Assembly: GCA_019022495.1 (NCBI GenBank) | Contig: JAFEKR010000065.1 | Span: 1 to 64,000, forward strand | Source of the DNA: Epichloe hybrida | Taxonomy: Eukaryota > Ascomycota > Sordariomycetes > Hypocreales > Clavicipitaceae | Direction of reading: 5' to 3' | Length of the DNA: 64,000 bases | Part shown: positions 33,250-45,900 of the stretch, piece after piece | How positions within the stretch are numbered: the first letter of the stretch is position 1 | Layout: each line of letters opens with the position of its first letter | Program-made: the position numbers and the translations under genes | The notes under the pieces: model-generated | The model's input: only the letters and a program-made list of their open reading frames with translations | Databases searched by the model: none | What the model was told of the DNA's origin: nothing

Positions 33250-36200
33250 ATTAGTAAGTATATAAATAAAATAAGCCTATATAAGGATAAGTAAGTCTAA
33301 TGTTAAATTCAGACTCCTTATTAGTTAATAATACAATATAAAGAAAAATCGCTTAATCCGCGAATTAGAAAGCGGGCTTAATTAGAAGCTTTAAAAGCTT
33401 AAAAAACGTAGTAAAAATCAGAATTATTTAAATTAAATATAAGTGAATACAGGGAAATAAAAATAAGGGCTTCTTATTAGTTTAGCTATAGTTAGATTAG
33501 ATTCTTATTAATCTTATCCGGTCTCTAGTCTCTTTACCTAGCCTTTAACTTAAATTATAGCTTTATTTAAGTTAATAAAGGTCTTAAGGCTCTTATTCAG
33601 AGATGCCTTTGTTATTGCGTTAGCAAGGTTATTATTGCTATTAATTTATCACACTTTATAGATCTCTTATTACTTATATGATTACTAAAGTGCTATAATG
33701 TTAATTATAAGGCGTTTCTCCTTTGTAAAACCTAGCTTTATAAGACACTTATATAATAAAAAAGAGTCTATATAAATAATCATAGGGATGTGGTTAATCT
33801 TTAATTAGTCTGTAATTATATTAAGGGTGGTGGTAATTATATAGGCTATATTAGCACCTTATACTATTAAGTATAGTTTAGAAGTAAGGGCGCTATAGGT
33901 TACACACTTGCTCTTCGTTAAACTATATATAATAATGTTACCTTTTAATATAAATGTATTATCTTTTGCCTCTTTATTGCTAATAATAATTATATATTCT
34001 ATCTAGGAACTTAGATCTTTGTTATTAGCAAGGGATCTATTCACAAACACAAACAGCTTTGCATTCTCGAGGTCTAGAGGGATATAATATAAGCCTTAGT
34101 CTTAATGTTAGATTTGCTAGTTAAGTTACTTATTTAATTAAGTTATATTATTAGGAGTTAGATCTTAATATTACGCTATAATTAAGAGGTTGTAAAGGGC
34201 TTTAGGTTAATAGATGGTTATAATATAACTTTCTCATGCTTATTATTCAATATAATCTTATTTCATAGTTAGTAATTACAAGTTAATTTACCTAATCTTC
34301 TTGCTCTAGCCTTTCTAATATAGTTCTATTAAATTATTAGCGTTCTAGGTAAGAATATAACTATTAAAGATAAGGGGATTCTTAGCTAATAGCTTTTACT
34401 TTAGCTTTACTAAGAAATTCACCTTCTGTAATTCCTTCTCTTTAAGGTTATAGAAATCCTAGTTACTAAGGCCTAGTATATTATTAGTTTACATGCTAAC
34501 TACTCTAAAGAGATTGTTATTATTCTCTTCTATAATTAGCAAGCATAGGTTATAGGATAAAGTTATTATTTTAAGCATCTCTTTATAGTAATAGAAGTAG
34601 GTTACAAACTAGTAGGTTCTAGCTTCTGCGATTCTATACAAAGGTTTAATAACTTCTATAATAATTCCTTTAGGGAACAAATATACTATTTACTTAGGTA
34701 ACATAGTGATAATCAATCTTGCAAGCTGCGTTTTTAATTGCACGTAAGCTTATGTGATGTCTCGAATCCATAGGATAATTCCTCTAGATCTAAGTAATAG
34801 TGCGATCACGATAATTAATCATTAGCTTAATCTTTAGATTATTAGGGATTAGGTTAGGATAAATTCCTTCCCTTTATTATTTATCCCTTAAATCATAAGT
34901 TATGACTTTTCATATAGCGTAGCTATTCCTTTACCTTTAATTTCTCTTACTATATAAGATTTAAAGAGTCTCTTATTACTATGCTTAGTAGGATCGAATA
35001 GCGTGAATCTAAACACGTTATAGGCTTATAAAGCATTAATCTTAATCTAATCTAATAGCTTAAAGGGCTTACCTAGGGTTATAATCTTTCCTTCTTAATA
35101 TAACTAAAGGGCTAGATCCTAATTAGCTTCTTCCTTTACTATAACAAATATTTTGCTTAATTTATTATTAGCTATAAGTTCCTCTATTAATACCTCTTCT
35201 TAGTCTTTATTTACTAAGTATATAGTTACTATATATTCCATTCCTATAAGGTTAAATTAAACTATAAGCTTCTTTTATAGTCTTCTACGCTTTCTCTTAG
35301 GCTATAGGAGTTCCTTATTTATTTCTAAAGCTTTAGGAATAATCTCTTTAATAGTTAGGGTCTTGCCTATATCTATAGCTTAGTCTTTACCTCTAGGCAT
35401 TAACTTATAAAGTTCTTTAGCCTAGTATAGGTTATAATAGTATGGTTTAATAACTATTAATTAAAATCTTATTAGTCTATAGGGTATTTAAAGAGTATAG
35501 GTTTCTTTATTAGTAGTAAGAAGCTTATAGGGGCTATACTATCTATCTTTCTCTCTCTATATATATATATTTAACTATAGCGGAAGTTAGTGTATTAGCA
35601 GCGTATCTAGGCTATTTTAAGTTCTTAAAGTATTATAAACTTATTACTTTACTAGAAGTTACTAGACTTTATTAGTAGCTTTACAAATTACTTTAGCTTA
35701 TTAAATAATAGATATACTTAGTAGTAACTTATTAGTTATCCGTAAATATACACTAAAGATAAGAATAGTTAGAATAAGACTATTAGGGCTTGCTAAGTTA
35801 TTTATAGCTTTTATAGCTATCTAAAGTTATTGCTTAGGCATAAGATCTTAACCTATAAAGTCTGTAATAATTATATAGGCTTGCTATAATAGTCTATAAT
35901 AGTATTTAACCTTTCTAATACTATTATAAGCCTTAACTAGAACTTTATTAATCTTAATTAATAGTAATTATGTATAATACTTAAATTCTACTAATGTAAA
36001 GTTCTTTCTAGTATTATAAATAATCTATTCTAGAGGACTAAGGTAGGTGTTAATCTAGTATTCACGTAAGGTATTCTAAATATCATAGGCTTTCTGCTTA
36101 TTTAGATTAAGGAATTAGGTTACTTAAAACAAAGTTATAGAATTAATAATATAAAGAATAAGTTATCTATTAATCTAAATAATTTTAACTATAATCTTAT

Positions 36201-38990
36201 AGTTAAACTTATAGTTATCTTTAATTATAAGCTTAAATCTACCTAGAGCTTTTTTATTTATTTAGTAATAGTAGCAAATTTCAGTTAATTATTTAATAGC
36301 CTTAGCTTTAATATTATAACTAGCTTGGTTTAGTATCTTTATAAGCTATTTAACTAATAGATAACTAAATTATTAATATAGCTAATAGAGTTCTGTTTCT
36401 AATAGGTAAAAAGCTACTATTTCTCTAGCTTCTAGAGTTTACTAAAGATATCCCTATTTCCTAATAATAGGAACTATCTTATTATCTTAGATTAATACGT
36501 TTGTAAGGTTATTTACCTTAATGTGTAATCTATCTATATTATCTAAAGAGAATAAGAAAGGTATATATGTGTTAATTACATAGAAAGGGATATTACCTAG
36601 CTCTGTTAGTATATTAACTACTCCTTTTATAATCACGCTCCTAGCACTAAATTTAATTATCTTTTCTAGAGTTAGTTTAATCTTTAGTAATAGCATTAAT
36701 CTTAGTAAAGCTTATACTTATCTAATTCTAGCTGTTAAAATACCTAAGGCTCCTATATTAGGCATTATCCCTTAGAAAACTTCTTTAAAGTAGCGTTCTT
36801 TTGAAATATAAGAGGTTTTTATATTATTAAAGGGATTATACTTAAGGTATACGTGCTTAAATAATTTATCTCTTAGGATATTAATAATATTACTATTATC
36901 TAGTTAAAGTCCTAATATAAAGAACTATGTGATACTTAGCTAGTTAAACTTTAATATAGAGGTCTCTTTAGTATTATTATCCTTGTCTTTATTATTATTA
37001 GACTTAATAAAGGTTTTAGCTAATTCCTATACTTTATTAGTAAGGTTATTAGCTTCTTTAGATACTTAACCTTTATAGGCTATAAGGAATACCTAATACT
37101 TTTTCTCTATTAGTAGTAATTAGTATCTCTTATTCTTCTACTAACACTCTTTTGCCTCTTTCTAGTCTTTCTCTAGATAATTTGTTAACTAGCATCTGTT
37201 CTTATTACAAATATAGTATTTGCTGTAGTTATAGCCTTAGTTATAGTAACTATAGCCTCTGCCTTAACCTTATTAATTATATAGTTAGTTATAATAGCAG
37301 TCTATAAACATTACTTCTAATCCATTAGTATTAGTAGTATTAATAGTATTTTAATTAAATTAGGTAGCTAATTTGTTAGCTTTGGCAATAGAGATTGATT
37401 TACAGAGGTCTCTAGCAAGTCCTTTAAAGCTAGGTAAATGATTATATTTAGCTTGCCTGTATTCTAGAACACTAGAAATTACATTTAGGGTCTAATAATA
37501 AAGTTCTATATTAACTATTAATAAGGGAAAGAGTTCTCTATAAACATGTTTAAGGGTTATAAGCAGAATCTTAAGATAATCTAACTTAGATTTATCTAGG
37601 TTAGAAGTAATAATATTCCTAAGCGTTATACTATTCTATTCTTAGTAATAGAACTATTAGTTACTTTCTATCTTAAATCATTAATAAACATCGTTAACTA
37701 TTTATTTATATATAAAGCCTTTATTTACTAGATAATTAAGGTAATACTATTTAGCATTACCTAAAAGCATAATAGGAAGGGCCTTATGCATATATTCCTA
37801 CGGGAGATTTAGTCTATTATATTTATTCTAGAATAAGTTAACTTTTAGCGTAAGGAAGTTATATATCTTCCTACTATAATAGTTATTATCCTTATAGCTC
37901 TTTGTGAGTTCTAAGATCTTTCTTATAATTTAATCTTTAAACAGGATTATTACTGTTTGCATAGCTAGGGTTATCTGTTAAATCAGTTATTCTAGGATAA
38001 TTCGCGGAATTATCGGGTTTATTAGGGGTTAAGGTGTGTTTTTTCTTAGGGGTTATTATATAATTAGAGGGTTATTTAGAGTAGGATTATAAGGGTTATT
38101 AATTAGGGGATTGTATATATAAGGATTATATACAGAAGGGTGATAGATAGGGGTAGTGTAAATTGAAGGGCTTGTGATTAGGGGGCTTTTAAGGGTAGGA
38201 TTATTTAAAGAGAGGAATTTACCTATGGTAATTTGCTTTGTGATTTCGTTCTTAGGCTACTGTAATATTGTTTTTTCTTTAAGGATTTAAATCAATGATT
38301 TAACGATTTTACTGCTTTAATTTTAAATAATATAGACGCTATTCTTGCATAGGTAGTCTTATAGTTTACGTACTAAAGGTTATAAAGCTTAATTAAGTGT
38401 TTCTTTTATCTAGCTATTAAGGTTATTATGGAAGATCTCCTAAAGGGTAAGATCTTTATATTAACTACTCTTATAGACATTAATTATCTAAGCAAGATAG
38501 TTATTAAGCTCCTATTCCTTAGTAGTCTAAGGATCTAGTTCTCTTAAGCTCTCCTAGTTAGTGGTAATAACTAAGGTATGTTTTTAAAGTTATAGAGATA
38601 GGCTTACTTTATTAGGTCTTAATTAGGTAGGCTGCTTTCCTTTAGCAGTCTAAGATAAAGCTTATTTATTACTTAGGGTTACTATTATTAATAGTTTTTA
38701 GCTATTAAGGCTAAGGGATTTTTTAACTAGTAGGGTTAAGGAGTTTTTAATCTCTAGTTTAAGTAGTTATACGTAGCTATAAACTCTTAGTTAGTTAATT
38801 AGTTTTCTTGTGATAAATAATAGGATTAATTCTTCTATTAATAGTTAGAGACTTGCTAATAGAAAAAGTCAAATCCCTAGGAAGCCTAATATCTAGTATC
38901 TAGAGTCTATTTTCCTTTAGCACACTTCCTTAGGTAGCTAAAGGAAGGCTTCTTCTTAAGTAATTCCTAGCTTATCTATGGTTTTTCAAC
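33250..38990 (-). pseudogene. D1 Copia Gag-Pol polyprotein remnant
   Basis: Read on the minus strand. A knuckle-like YYICNKN (about 37200-37225) ends gag. Protease: PNIGALGI (36750-36775, Asp of D-T-G now Asn) followed by IPFYVINTYIPFLFSL and NNLTN (36487-36696), typical of fungal Copia. Integrase lies about 35500-36300 and is poorly readable. Reverse transcriptase active site: TNNILGLS (about 34476-34505, expected T-D-D). RNase H: KLFVFVNRSLANNKDLSSQI (about 33990-34060) to NSNNNLANAITKASL (about 33620). Many stops. Confidence 0.85.
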
Positions 38991-39000
38991 CACTAATTAG

Positions 39001-39231
39001 TGTTAGTTACACTAAGGGATTAGTATGCACTAGTGTAATATAGGGTTAGGTTTAATAATATAATAAGGTCTAAGGATTAAAGCTATTTATAGTGTTATAT
39101 AGCTATAAGAAAAGGGGGACACGAGTCACGTGTATGCCTCGCGCACGGGTGCGGCCAATCACAGTGCGGCGTTGCCGCATGTGCTCCACTTTCCTAGTGG
39201 TCAATCCGATGTTAACCCTGTTGTCGCAACA
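39001..39231 (-). repeat. D1 5' LTR
   Basis: It is 231 bp. Its second half (39118-39231) is GC-rich and nearly unmutated. GTCACGTG is at 39125-39132. Confidence 0.92.
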
Positions 39232-39236
39232 TTAAG

Positions 39237-41914
39237 GAAGAGAAGAAAAACTATTAATAATTCCTAACTAAAGCTATAACCTTAGAGTAATTCTAGACTA
39301 ACTAAAGATATAATAGAAAAGAAAAAGAGACTTAATACCCCTTAAAACTATAAGGAAGAGAAGAAAGCCCTTATATAAAGAAGTACTATATATATAGTAA
39401 AGAAGAATACTAGTTATCTAAGTATTTAAAAGAGAACTATAAGAAAGTATATTAATACTTTAAGAACTACTACCTTATAAATCTAGCTAATAACTTATAT
39501 AACTTATTTCTTATATAATATAAGGGAGAATAAGAGCCTTAATCCCTTATTAATAATAAGATTGCTTAGTATATAAAGAGTATTAGATTTAATAATAGCC
39601 CTAATAGTATAAATAGGCTAGTACCTATAAGCTTCTTAAATTATAGAATATAACTTAATAGTAAAAGAATAGTTTAATTCCTAATAAGTTAAGTAACTTA
39701 TTATAGTTTAAGTAAAGAAAACCCCTTCTAGTAGGAACTCTTAAGTAAAGCTTTAGTAATATTTACACTAGAAGATTACTATTCTTATATAATATTCTAA
39801 GGGATTATACCTAATATAGGAGCTATAAAGTTCTCTATAGTAAGGCACCCTTAATTCCTTACTTTATAATATTAAATACCTAAGCTATTACTTAATAAAT
39901 TAAAAGTAAAGAAAGTATTAATTAGATTTAGCATAGGAGAACTAATTATTATGCTTAGAGTAGCTAATATACTTACTCTCTTTAAAGATATTCTCTTTTA
40001 CGTTATACTAATAAATACTCTATTTCTCTTATCCCTTAATAATATAGATTATTTATAAATTAACTTTAATATCTTTAAGAATACACTATAATAAGGAAAT
40101 ATTAAAGTCCTTATAATATATAAATAAGGGTATGCTTAGATACTACTTATATAGAAAGAAAAAGTAATTACTTAAAGCTACCTTATAAAAGGTAAGGTAT
40201 AGTAATTATATTATTACTTTAGGTATTTATTAATCTAATAACTATATAAGGAGCTAATAAGAATTTACTACTAATACTAAATACACGTAAATAGCCCTAA
40301 TTACTTTAAATTTACTCTTAAGGATAAGTATAGCTTTAACTATAAAGTAATAGTAAATGTTTTTTACCTTAATAGTAACTACCCTACACTTTATACTATA
40401 AATATAGCTATAGTGTTTAATATAGTAAAATTCCTTAATAATATCTCTATGAAAATAACCTAGGAAGCCCTCTAGATATACTAGATTAATGCTTACCTAG
40501 GCCCTCCGGATTTTATTATTATAGACGCTAGAACAAACTTCTATAGCAACGAATTTAGATAATTTATAGATTTAATATTAATCTTAATTAAGGAAGTTCC
40601 TATTAAGGCATACTATAGCATTTAAGCTTATAATATATTTAAATTTATTAAGTATAACCTAGCGAAGCATAGAGGTTATAGGATCTTTAATTCTTATATA
40701 GTTAGAGAGATTAAAGGCAAAGGAACGGACTTACTATATAAGAAATCCTGCCTTATTATATAAGGCTATAATAATAAAGGAAAGGAATTTATCCTAATGC
40801 AATTACTCATGATATAACGAGCAAGCCAACGACTTATCGTAGCTATTGCTTTGTTATTAAGAAGAAAAGGTATTTAACTTTAGATTCGCGATATTACATA
40901 AGCCTATACTTAATCGCATATAATGCTAATAAGGCTAATTATTATGAGATTGCTAAAGTAAATTGTATATCTCTTTCTAGAAGGGACTGTAATTAAATTA
41001 ATTAAATCTCTTTATAGGATTATAGAGGCTAGAACCTTCTAGTAAGTAATATACTTTTGTTACTATAGGGATAACCTTAATATAATAACCTTAACCTATA
41101 GTCCCTGCTTATTAATTATATCCCTAAATAATAAGAACCTCTTTAGTATTATTAGAATATAAACTAATAATATATTAGGCCTAAGTAATAATAACTTTTT
41201 CTAAAAAGAAGAGAAAGAGCTTAAGAAGGCTAAGTATATAGCTAAAGAAAAATAATAATTAACCACTAAGAATCCCCTTATCTTTAATAGTTATATCTTA
41301 ACCTAAAATACTAATAGTTTATTAATCTTAACCTAGAAGGGCTAAAGTTAGAAGATTAAGGAAGTTAATTCTTAATTCCTAATAGTAAAGCAAGATTACG
41401 TGGAATAATAAGCCTAAGGAAGCTATATTATAACTATATGTTAACTAGAAGCTTCCTATAACTTATTAATTATAGCTTAATACTAAGAACCCTTCACTAA
41501 AGATATTATATACCTTAATAAACGCCTTAAGTAGTAGATTAAGAATTAATAGTTAGGACTATAATATATCCCTTTAGTCCTTAAGGAGGCGAAGCTCTTT
41601 ATGTTTACAAATAGATTGCTTGCTAATAATAAGGATTTGAGCTTATAGATTAGATATGTAATTATAATTAGTAATAAGATAATGTAAGATAATAATACCT
41701 TTATTATAAAAGGTAATATTATTATATATAGCTTAATAAAGAGTAAGAGAGTTACTTATAGCGCGCTTACCTCTAAGTTATATAGCATAGTTTAAGGCGT
41801 AGATATTACCTACGCGATTTCCATGACTTTATATTAGATTATAGATTAATTAAAAATACCTTGAATTCCTATAATTCTCTATACTAACTCTTTTTTATTA
41901 TATAAATACCTTAT
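39237..41914 (+). pseudogene. A2 Copia Pol remnant (protease to RNase H)
   Basis: The + strand reads protease FQGIIPNIGATKFSI (about 39790-39840, Asp now Asn), then IPKLLLNK and LFLLSLNNIDYL. Integrase: NVFYLNSNYPTLYTIN, then AYLGPPDFIIIDARTNF and NEFRQF with IKEVPI (about 40350-40610). The frame then passes at once into reverse transcriptase VREIKGKGTDLLYKK and GYNNKGKEFIL (about 40700-40800), so the integrase C-terminus is missing. Later QTNNILGLS (about 41161) is the active site (expected Q-T-D-D). RNase H: KLFMFTNRLLANNKDLS (about 41590). S3 then cuts the frame. Confidence 0.85.
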
Positions 41915-42661
41915 TGATTTTTAATTTTTTTTGGGGTCATTAGCTGTGGCTAATGCATCTAATTTTCAAGGAACCAAAAAAATTACTAGCAATACCTAGC
42001 TAGTGCCACATATAACAACTAAATTCAATAATCACTATAGTATTAGGTAAAACATAAAAGGAATAAGCTTTAAGCCACAAATTTAGGGGCTAAAAAGTTA
42101 ATATAAAGTTTATAATAAACTTTGTGGCTGTAATTACGTAAGATATAGTTATAATTCGTAACCACAGTTAAACTTAAATCCATTTAAGTTTTACTTACAG
42201 CATAAATTAACGTAATTCCCCCTTTCTCTGCGACTATGTTTATTCTATCTCTCTACATCTCTTCTATCTTATAACTTGTCCTTTAAAGCTCTAAGGCAAA
42301 CTTAAACCCTAAAAAAAAACACAACTTATCCTCACTTGACTCCACTCTAATTCGAATCCACAGGTAGGTTAAGGGCTACTAATTAACTAATTAATAACTA
42401 ACTAATTAGAAAATAGTATAGCTAAGGGTGACCATAAGCTAGGGGCTATAACCACTAGGCTACAGAACCTAATAGCTATCTAAAAATCCAAGGAAATTCC
42501 AGATAAGGAAATTCAAAAACCAAAGAAAACATTAAGGAATTTAGGAAAAGTGAGAAAAAGAAGGGAAATAAAAAGCTAGAGAAGAAGGCTAGATATTTGG
42601 AAAAGGTGTTAAAAAATAGAGATCTATAATTTAAGCAGTTTTACCTCGTGCCCGGGAGGGG
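41915..42661 (+). mobile_element. S3: variant S element in A2 RNase H
   Basis: It is 747 bp in opposite orientation to S1 and S2, flanked by identical ATATAAATACCTTAT (41900-41914 and 42662-42676). It shares both ends and the A-rich tail hairpin. Its middle (about 42440-42600) differs from S1/S2, so it is a subfamily. The ORF start region is present but the frame is closed. Confidence 0.85.
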
Positions 42662-42676
42662 ATATAAATACCTTAT

Positions 42677-43075
42677 AAAGCTAGGAACTATAAAGGAGAA
42701 AAGACTAATAATTAATATTATAGCTCTTTATTAATTATATAAGAGGCACGAGATTTACAAAGTTAGGTGGATTAATAGTAATAATAATCTAGCGGATGTA
42801 ATAATAAAAGCATTGCTAAATTTATTACTTTCCTCTTTAATTAATTTAAACGAATTAATGATTTATATTAAAGGATAGGTAAAGAGACCTATAATATTAG
42901 GGGATAGGAGCTTAAGTAAGGACTAATAGACTAATTTAATTAACTAATGCCGCAATAGCTAATTAAAGCAGCGGATTCCTATTAAGGGATTTACTTATGT
43001 ATACTTTCCTTTAATCTGCCTTTTATTATGTTTTTAAGCTCTTTAGCTATAAAGGAAAAAGAGAGAGACTACTAG
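42677..43075 (+). pseudogene. A2 RNase H tail and 3' untranslated part
   Basis: After S3 the frame resumes with KLGTIKEKRLIINIIALY, then YKRHEIYKVRWINSNNNLAD and ALLNLL, the Copia RNase H terminus with the W-I-N-S-x-N-x-A-D motif kept. The sequence after it matches 1925-2240 of A1 in reverse. The LTR follows at 43076. Confidence 0.82.
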
Positions 43076-43334
43076 TGTTAAATCCTACGGATTTTCATTA
43101 GTTTAATTATAGCTAAAGACTAGACTAAATTATAGGTCTAGCGCAATGCACGCGATATAATTAGCTATATTAATTCGCTACCCTCTCTTTTACCTTACAT
43201 ACGGATTTCGCTTACTTTTCTAGTATCTAGACTTTCCCTCTCTTCTCCCTCTTTCCTAGCTAGCTTACTAACTATCATTGACTTCAATATTACGGGATTA
43301 TCTTACCTGCGCAGGCACCTTGGTGTAACTAACA
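43076..43334 (+). repeat. A2 3' LTR
   Basis: It runs from TGTTAAATCC to GTAACTAACA, 259 bp, the reverse complement type of the A1 LTRs. The next five bases are GTTAC; the matching duplication at the 5' end was not found. Confidence 0.88.
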
Positions 43335-43486
43335 GTTACTATAAACTATATATAATACTTAAGAGAAACCTTTGCACAAACTTCCGCACCGCTCTAAAGG
43401 TCCGGAATCGCCTCTAAAATACAAACCACATTAATATTTGAATTCCTTACCTCTGTTTACCCCCCCCTATAATATCGCATTATAAC
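43335..43486. other. Short spacer, little RIP decay
   Basis: It holds several CpG and CpA sites (CTTCCGCACCGCTC) and a C-run. No element was recognised. It may be original host DNA between two insertions. The last eight bases ATTATAAC should be the target duplication of X3. Confidence 0.45.
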
Positions 43487-44138
43487 CAGAGCTTTGCATT
43501 TAGTGTAGTAAATGTAGTATTTTAGCTTTTCATGTAGTATGTAGTGTAGTAGTTTGTAATGTAGTGCAGTATATAGTATAGTGTAGTAAATACTACACTA
43601 CACTACAAATACTACATATAGTATAGGGGTAAAAATAAAAGTGGGGCTAATTAATATCTTATAAGATTCTTTAGATTTTTCTTAATTAACTTAATGTAAG
43701 CTATTTTTTCTATTAGATTTTAGTTATTTAGTTATAAATCTTTAAAGTTTATACTTATTTAAACTATTAAGCTTATAATAGGAATAGGGTAGCTTAATAT
43801 AGTTTTTCTTCGTATTTATTCATAGCCCTAATTTCTTTCTAAGTTTTAAAGGTTATTCTACTTTTCTAGCTTTTTTATTATATTTAAAATCCTTTTTAAT
43901 ATACTTTTTTTATATTTAATCTAAGATTTACCCTAAAGAAATTATTTATTATAATACATAAATAAGATAATAAATCTAATAATATAATATTAATAAAGAT
44001 AAGGTATTTAAAATAAAGACAATATTTTACTTTATAATATAAAAGGTTTTCTAGTTACATAGCTATTTTATATTAATTATAAATCATTATATTAAGTTTT
44101 AAGGCTTTTTTAGCTAGGAGAAATGTAAAAAGCCCTTC
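43487..44138 (+). mobile_element. X3: hAT-like element with TGTAG arrays, left part
   Basis: It begins CAGAGCTTTGCATTTAG. It has TGTAG/CTACA arrays (43505-43618) and then the shared motif AGGGGTAAAAATAAAAGTGG (from 43625). Following sequence resembles X1 and X4. Gypsy element G interrupts it at 44139, and its right end lies beyond the window. Confidence 0.75.
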
Positions 44139-44558
44139 TGTTAGTATCACAGGGTATTGAATTCAATGCAATAAGGTTGTGAGCCTAAAGAATAGTATTA
44201 TTATTGATTATCTATTCTAGGCTGCGTTATATATATATAGGAAAGAGAAGTTAAAAGCTAGAATCCGCGATAATAGAAGAAAAGGGGGCCGCGCGTTTGT
44301 AGCCCTACATTTCCTAGCCAATCAACAGGCTAGGTTACGGGTCACGTGTGGGTGTGAGAACAAAGGGGTAGCTAGGCAAGAGGTATAAGGGCGCTCGTAT
44401 ATTAACTAAAGCTTACTAGGTCTAAGTGTGTTATGCGTGTAAGTCACTAACTTATAGCTAGTAACTCACTAGTGTTACGTAAACCTAGCCCTAGGGTATA
44501 GTACACTTACCTAGTAGTGCGCTAGTATGCTAGTATTATAAGTAAGGCCTTATAATTA
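44139..44558 (-). repeat. G 3' LTR (inner end inferred)
   Basis: It begins TGTTAGTATCACAGGG on the + strand. The inner end is put at 44558 because a C-rich tract (CCCCCTTACTTTTAG), the complement of a polypurine tract, follows. The partner LTR is not in the window, so the length of 420 bp is an estimate. GTCACGTG occurs at 44341-44348. Confidence 0.65.
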
Positions 44559-45900
44559 CCCCCTTACTTTTAGCTAGGCTTCTAAATAGCTTTTAGTAAG
44601 TACTATCTAGCTATTTACTAAGTAATATCTATACTAAAATAATAATAAATAATATTAGTATTTAAGTATAAATTCACCTATAACTCCTTATTATATTACT
44701 AACTTTTCCCTTTCTTATATATAGTAACTTTTCCCTAAATACTATTAAATTATTAATTACTATAAATTTACCTTTATACTTACCTTATTATTAGAATAGA
44801 ATTAAATAAGGAAAGTATTAAGAGCGTTATTATTATAGCTATCCCTAATATCCTTTTAAAAGGATATTCTTATATATATTATTTATATATAGGTTATATA
44901 AACTTTAAGAAAAATCCTCTAGCTAAGCCTAATATCCCCTAGATTAACTATTAATTCCCTAGTATACTAACTACTATTATTAAAAGAAAATATTTAAAGT
45001 ATTATATCTAGTGTGTTAAATATAGTAATAGTTATAAGATAGTAAGTATATTATATTCCTTACTCTTTTAGTCCCTAACTACCTTTATCTCTCTAGGTAA
45101 TACTAACTATATAAGGGGATTTCCTAGATTTTCTTACTATTCTTAATTAGGTAAAAACTTTAATAAATACCCTAAGTAATTAGGTTTCTAATAACCTTAA
45201 AGACTATATATTTTAGAAGTAACTTACTACTATTTTAGTACTTATTATCTAAACCTTATTTTAGGGTTTAATTATATTAATATAGCTTATTATATTTCCT
45301 TTAGTTTAACTAGGGCTACTAAGGTCTATTAGGTATATCTTACTATCTATTCTCTAAGTCTTTACTTACTTTCTTAGTAAGTTACTTTAGCTATATATAA
45401 TTAGTATATTATTTTATACTAGTAACTTTTAGTTACTATATTTCCTACTCTAGCCCTAGGGATTATATATATTAGTTCTCTTTTACTACTTATTTACTAA
45501 CTTTTCCTAGCTAAACTATACTATATATTATAACTCCTAGAAGGTAAAAATAACTTTATAGCTATAATATTATAATCTAGGATTTATGCCCTAGGGGGTA
45601 GTAAAGCACTAGTTTTTCTAGGTAATAAAGGTAGTGCTTTAGGAAGATAAGGGAAGCGCTAAGTACTTTCTTTATAATAGTATTATTTTAATATATAAGG
45701 AGGTAACTATAGAAGGGTTTCCCTTAAGACTCCCCTCCTTATAGGTATCTTTTATTTTATTATTTAGTAAATAGTCTAATAAGGTTTTTTAAATAAAGTA
45801 TAATAGTAGCTAATAAGGCTAGGCCTTTTTTATAATTACCTTATTTCTTATAACTTATAGATTACTTATATTTTACTATACTTCTTACTTATTTTACTTT
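44559..45900 (-). other. G 3' region, no domain recognised
   Basis: AT-rich, with stops in all frames. It lies between the chromodomain-like tail and the LTR. It may be the 3' untranslated region of G, or may hold an older repeat. No duplication or LTR pair was seen inside. Confidence 0.45.

Larger units (their letters stand above)
32958..39231 (-). mobile_element. D1: Ty1/Copia element nested in A2
   Basis: It has 231-bp LTRs (32958-33188 and 39001-39231) and a perfect TTAAG duplication (32953-32957 and 39232-39236). It is 6,274 bp, with coding on the minus strand. The same family as D2, but more strongly mutated. Confidence 0.92.
32042..43334 (+). mobile_element. A2: degraded Ty1/Copia element split by D1 and S3
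   Basis: The 3' LTR (43076-43334) is of the A1 type. Upstream the + strand encodes Copia protease, integrase, reverse transcriptase and RNase H. No 5' LTR is visible: at 32042 the element abuts X2, and a continuation upstream of X2 is only a guess. D1 (TTAAG duplication) and S3 (15-bp duplication) interrupt it. Net visible length is about 4.2 kb. Confidence 0.75.

Noticed and set aside
36487..36696. Two similar small ORFs (also 50965-51168) as a conserved gene family
   Set aside because: They are the same protease segment of Copia elements D1 and D2.
42345..42465. tRNA-derived SINE head in S3 (minus strand TAGCCTAGTGG box A and GATTCGAAT box B)
   Set aside because: The two boxes are about 90 bp apart, no clover-leaf forms around them, and S1/S2 lack both; probably chance.
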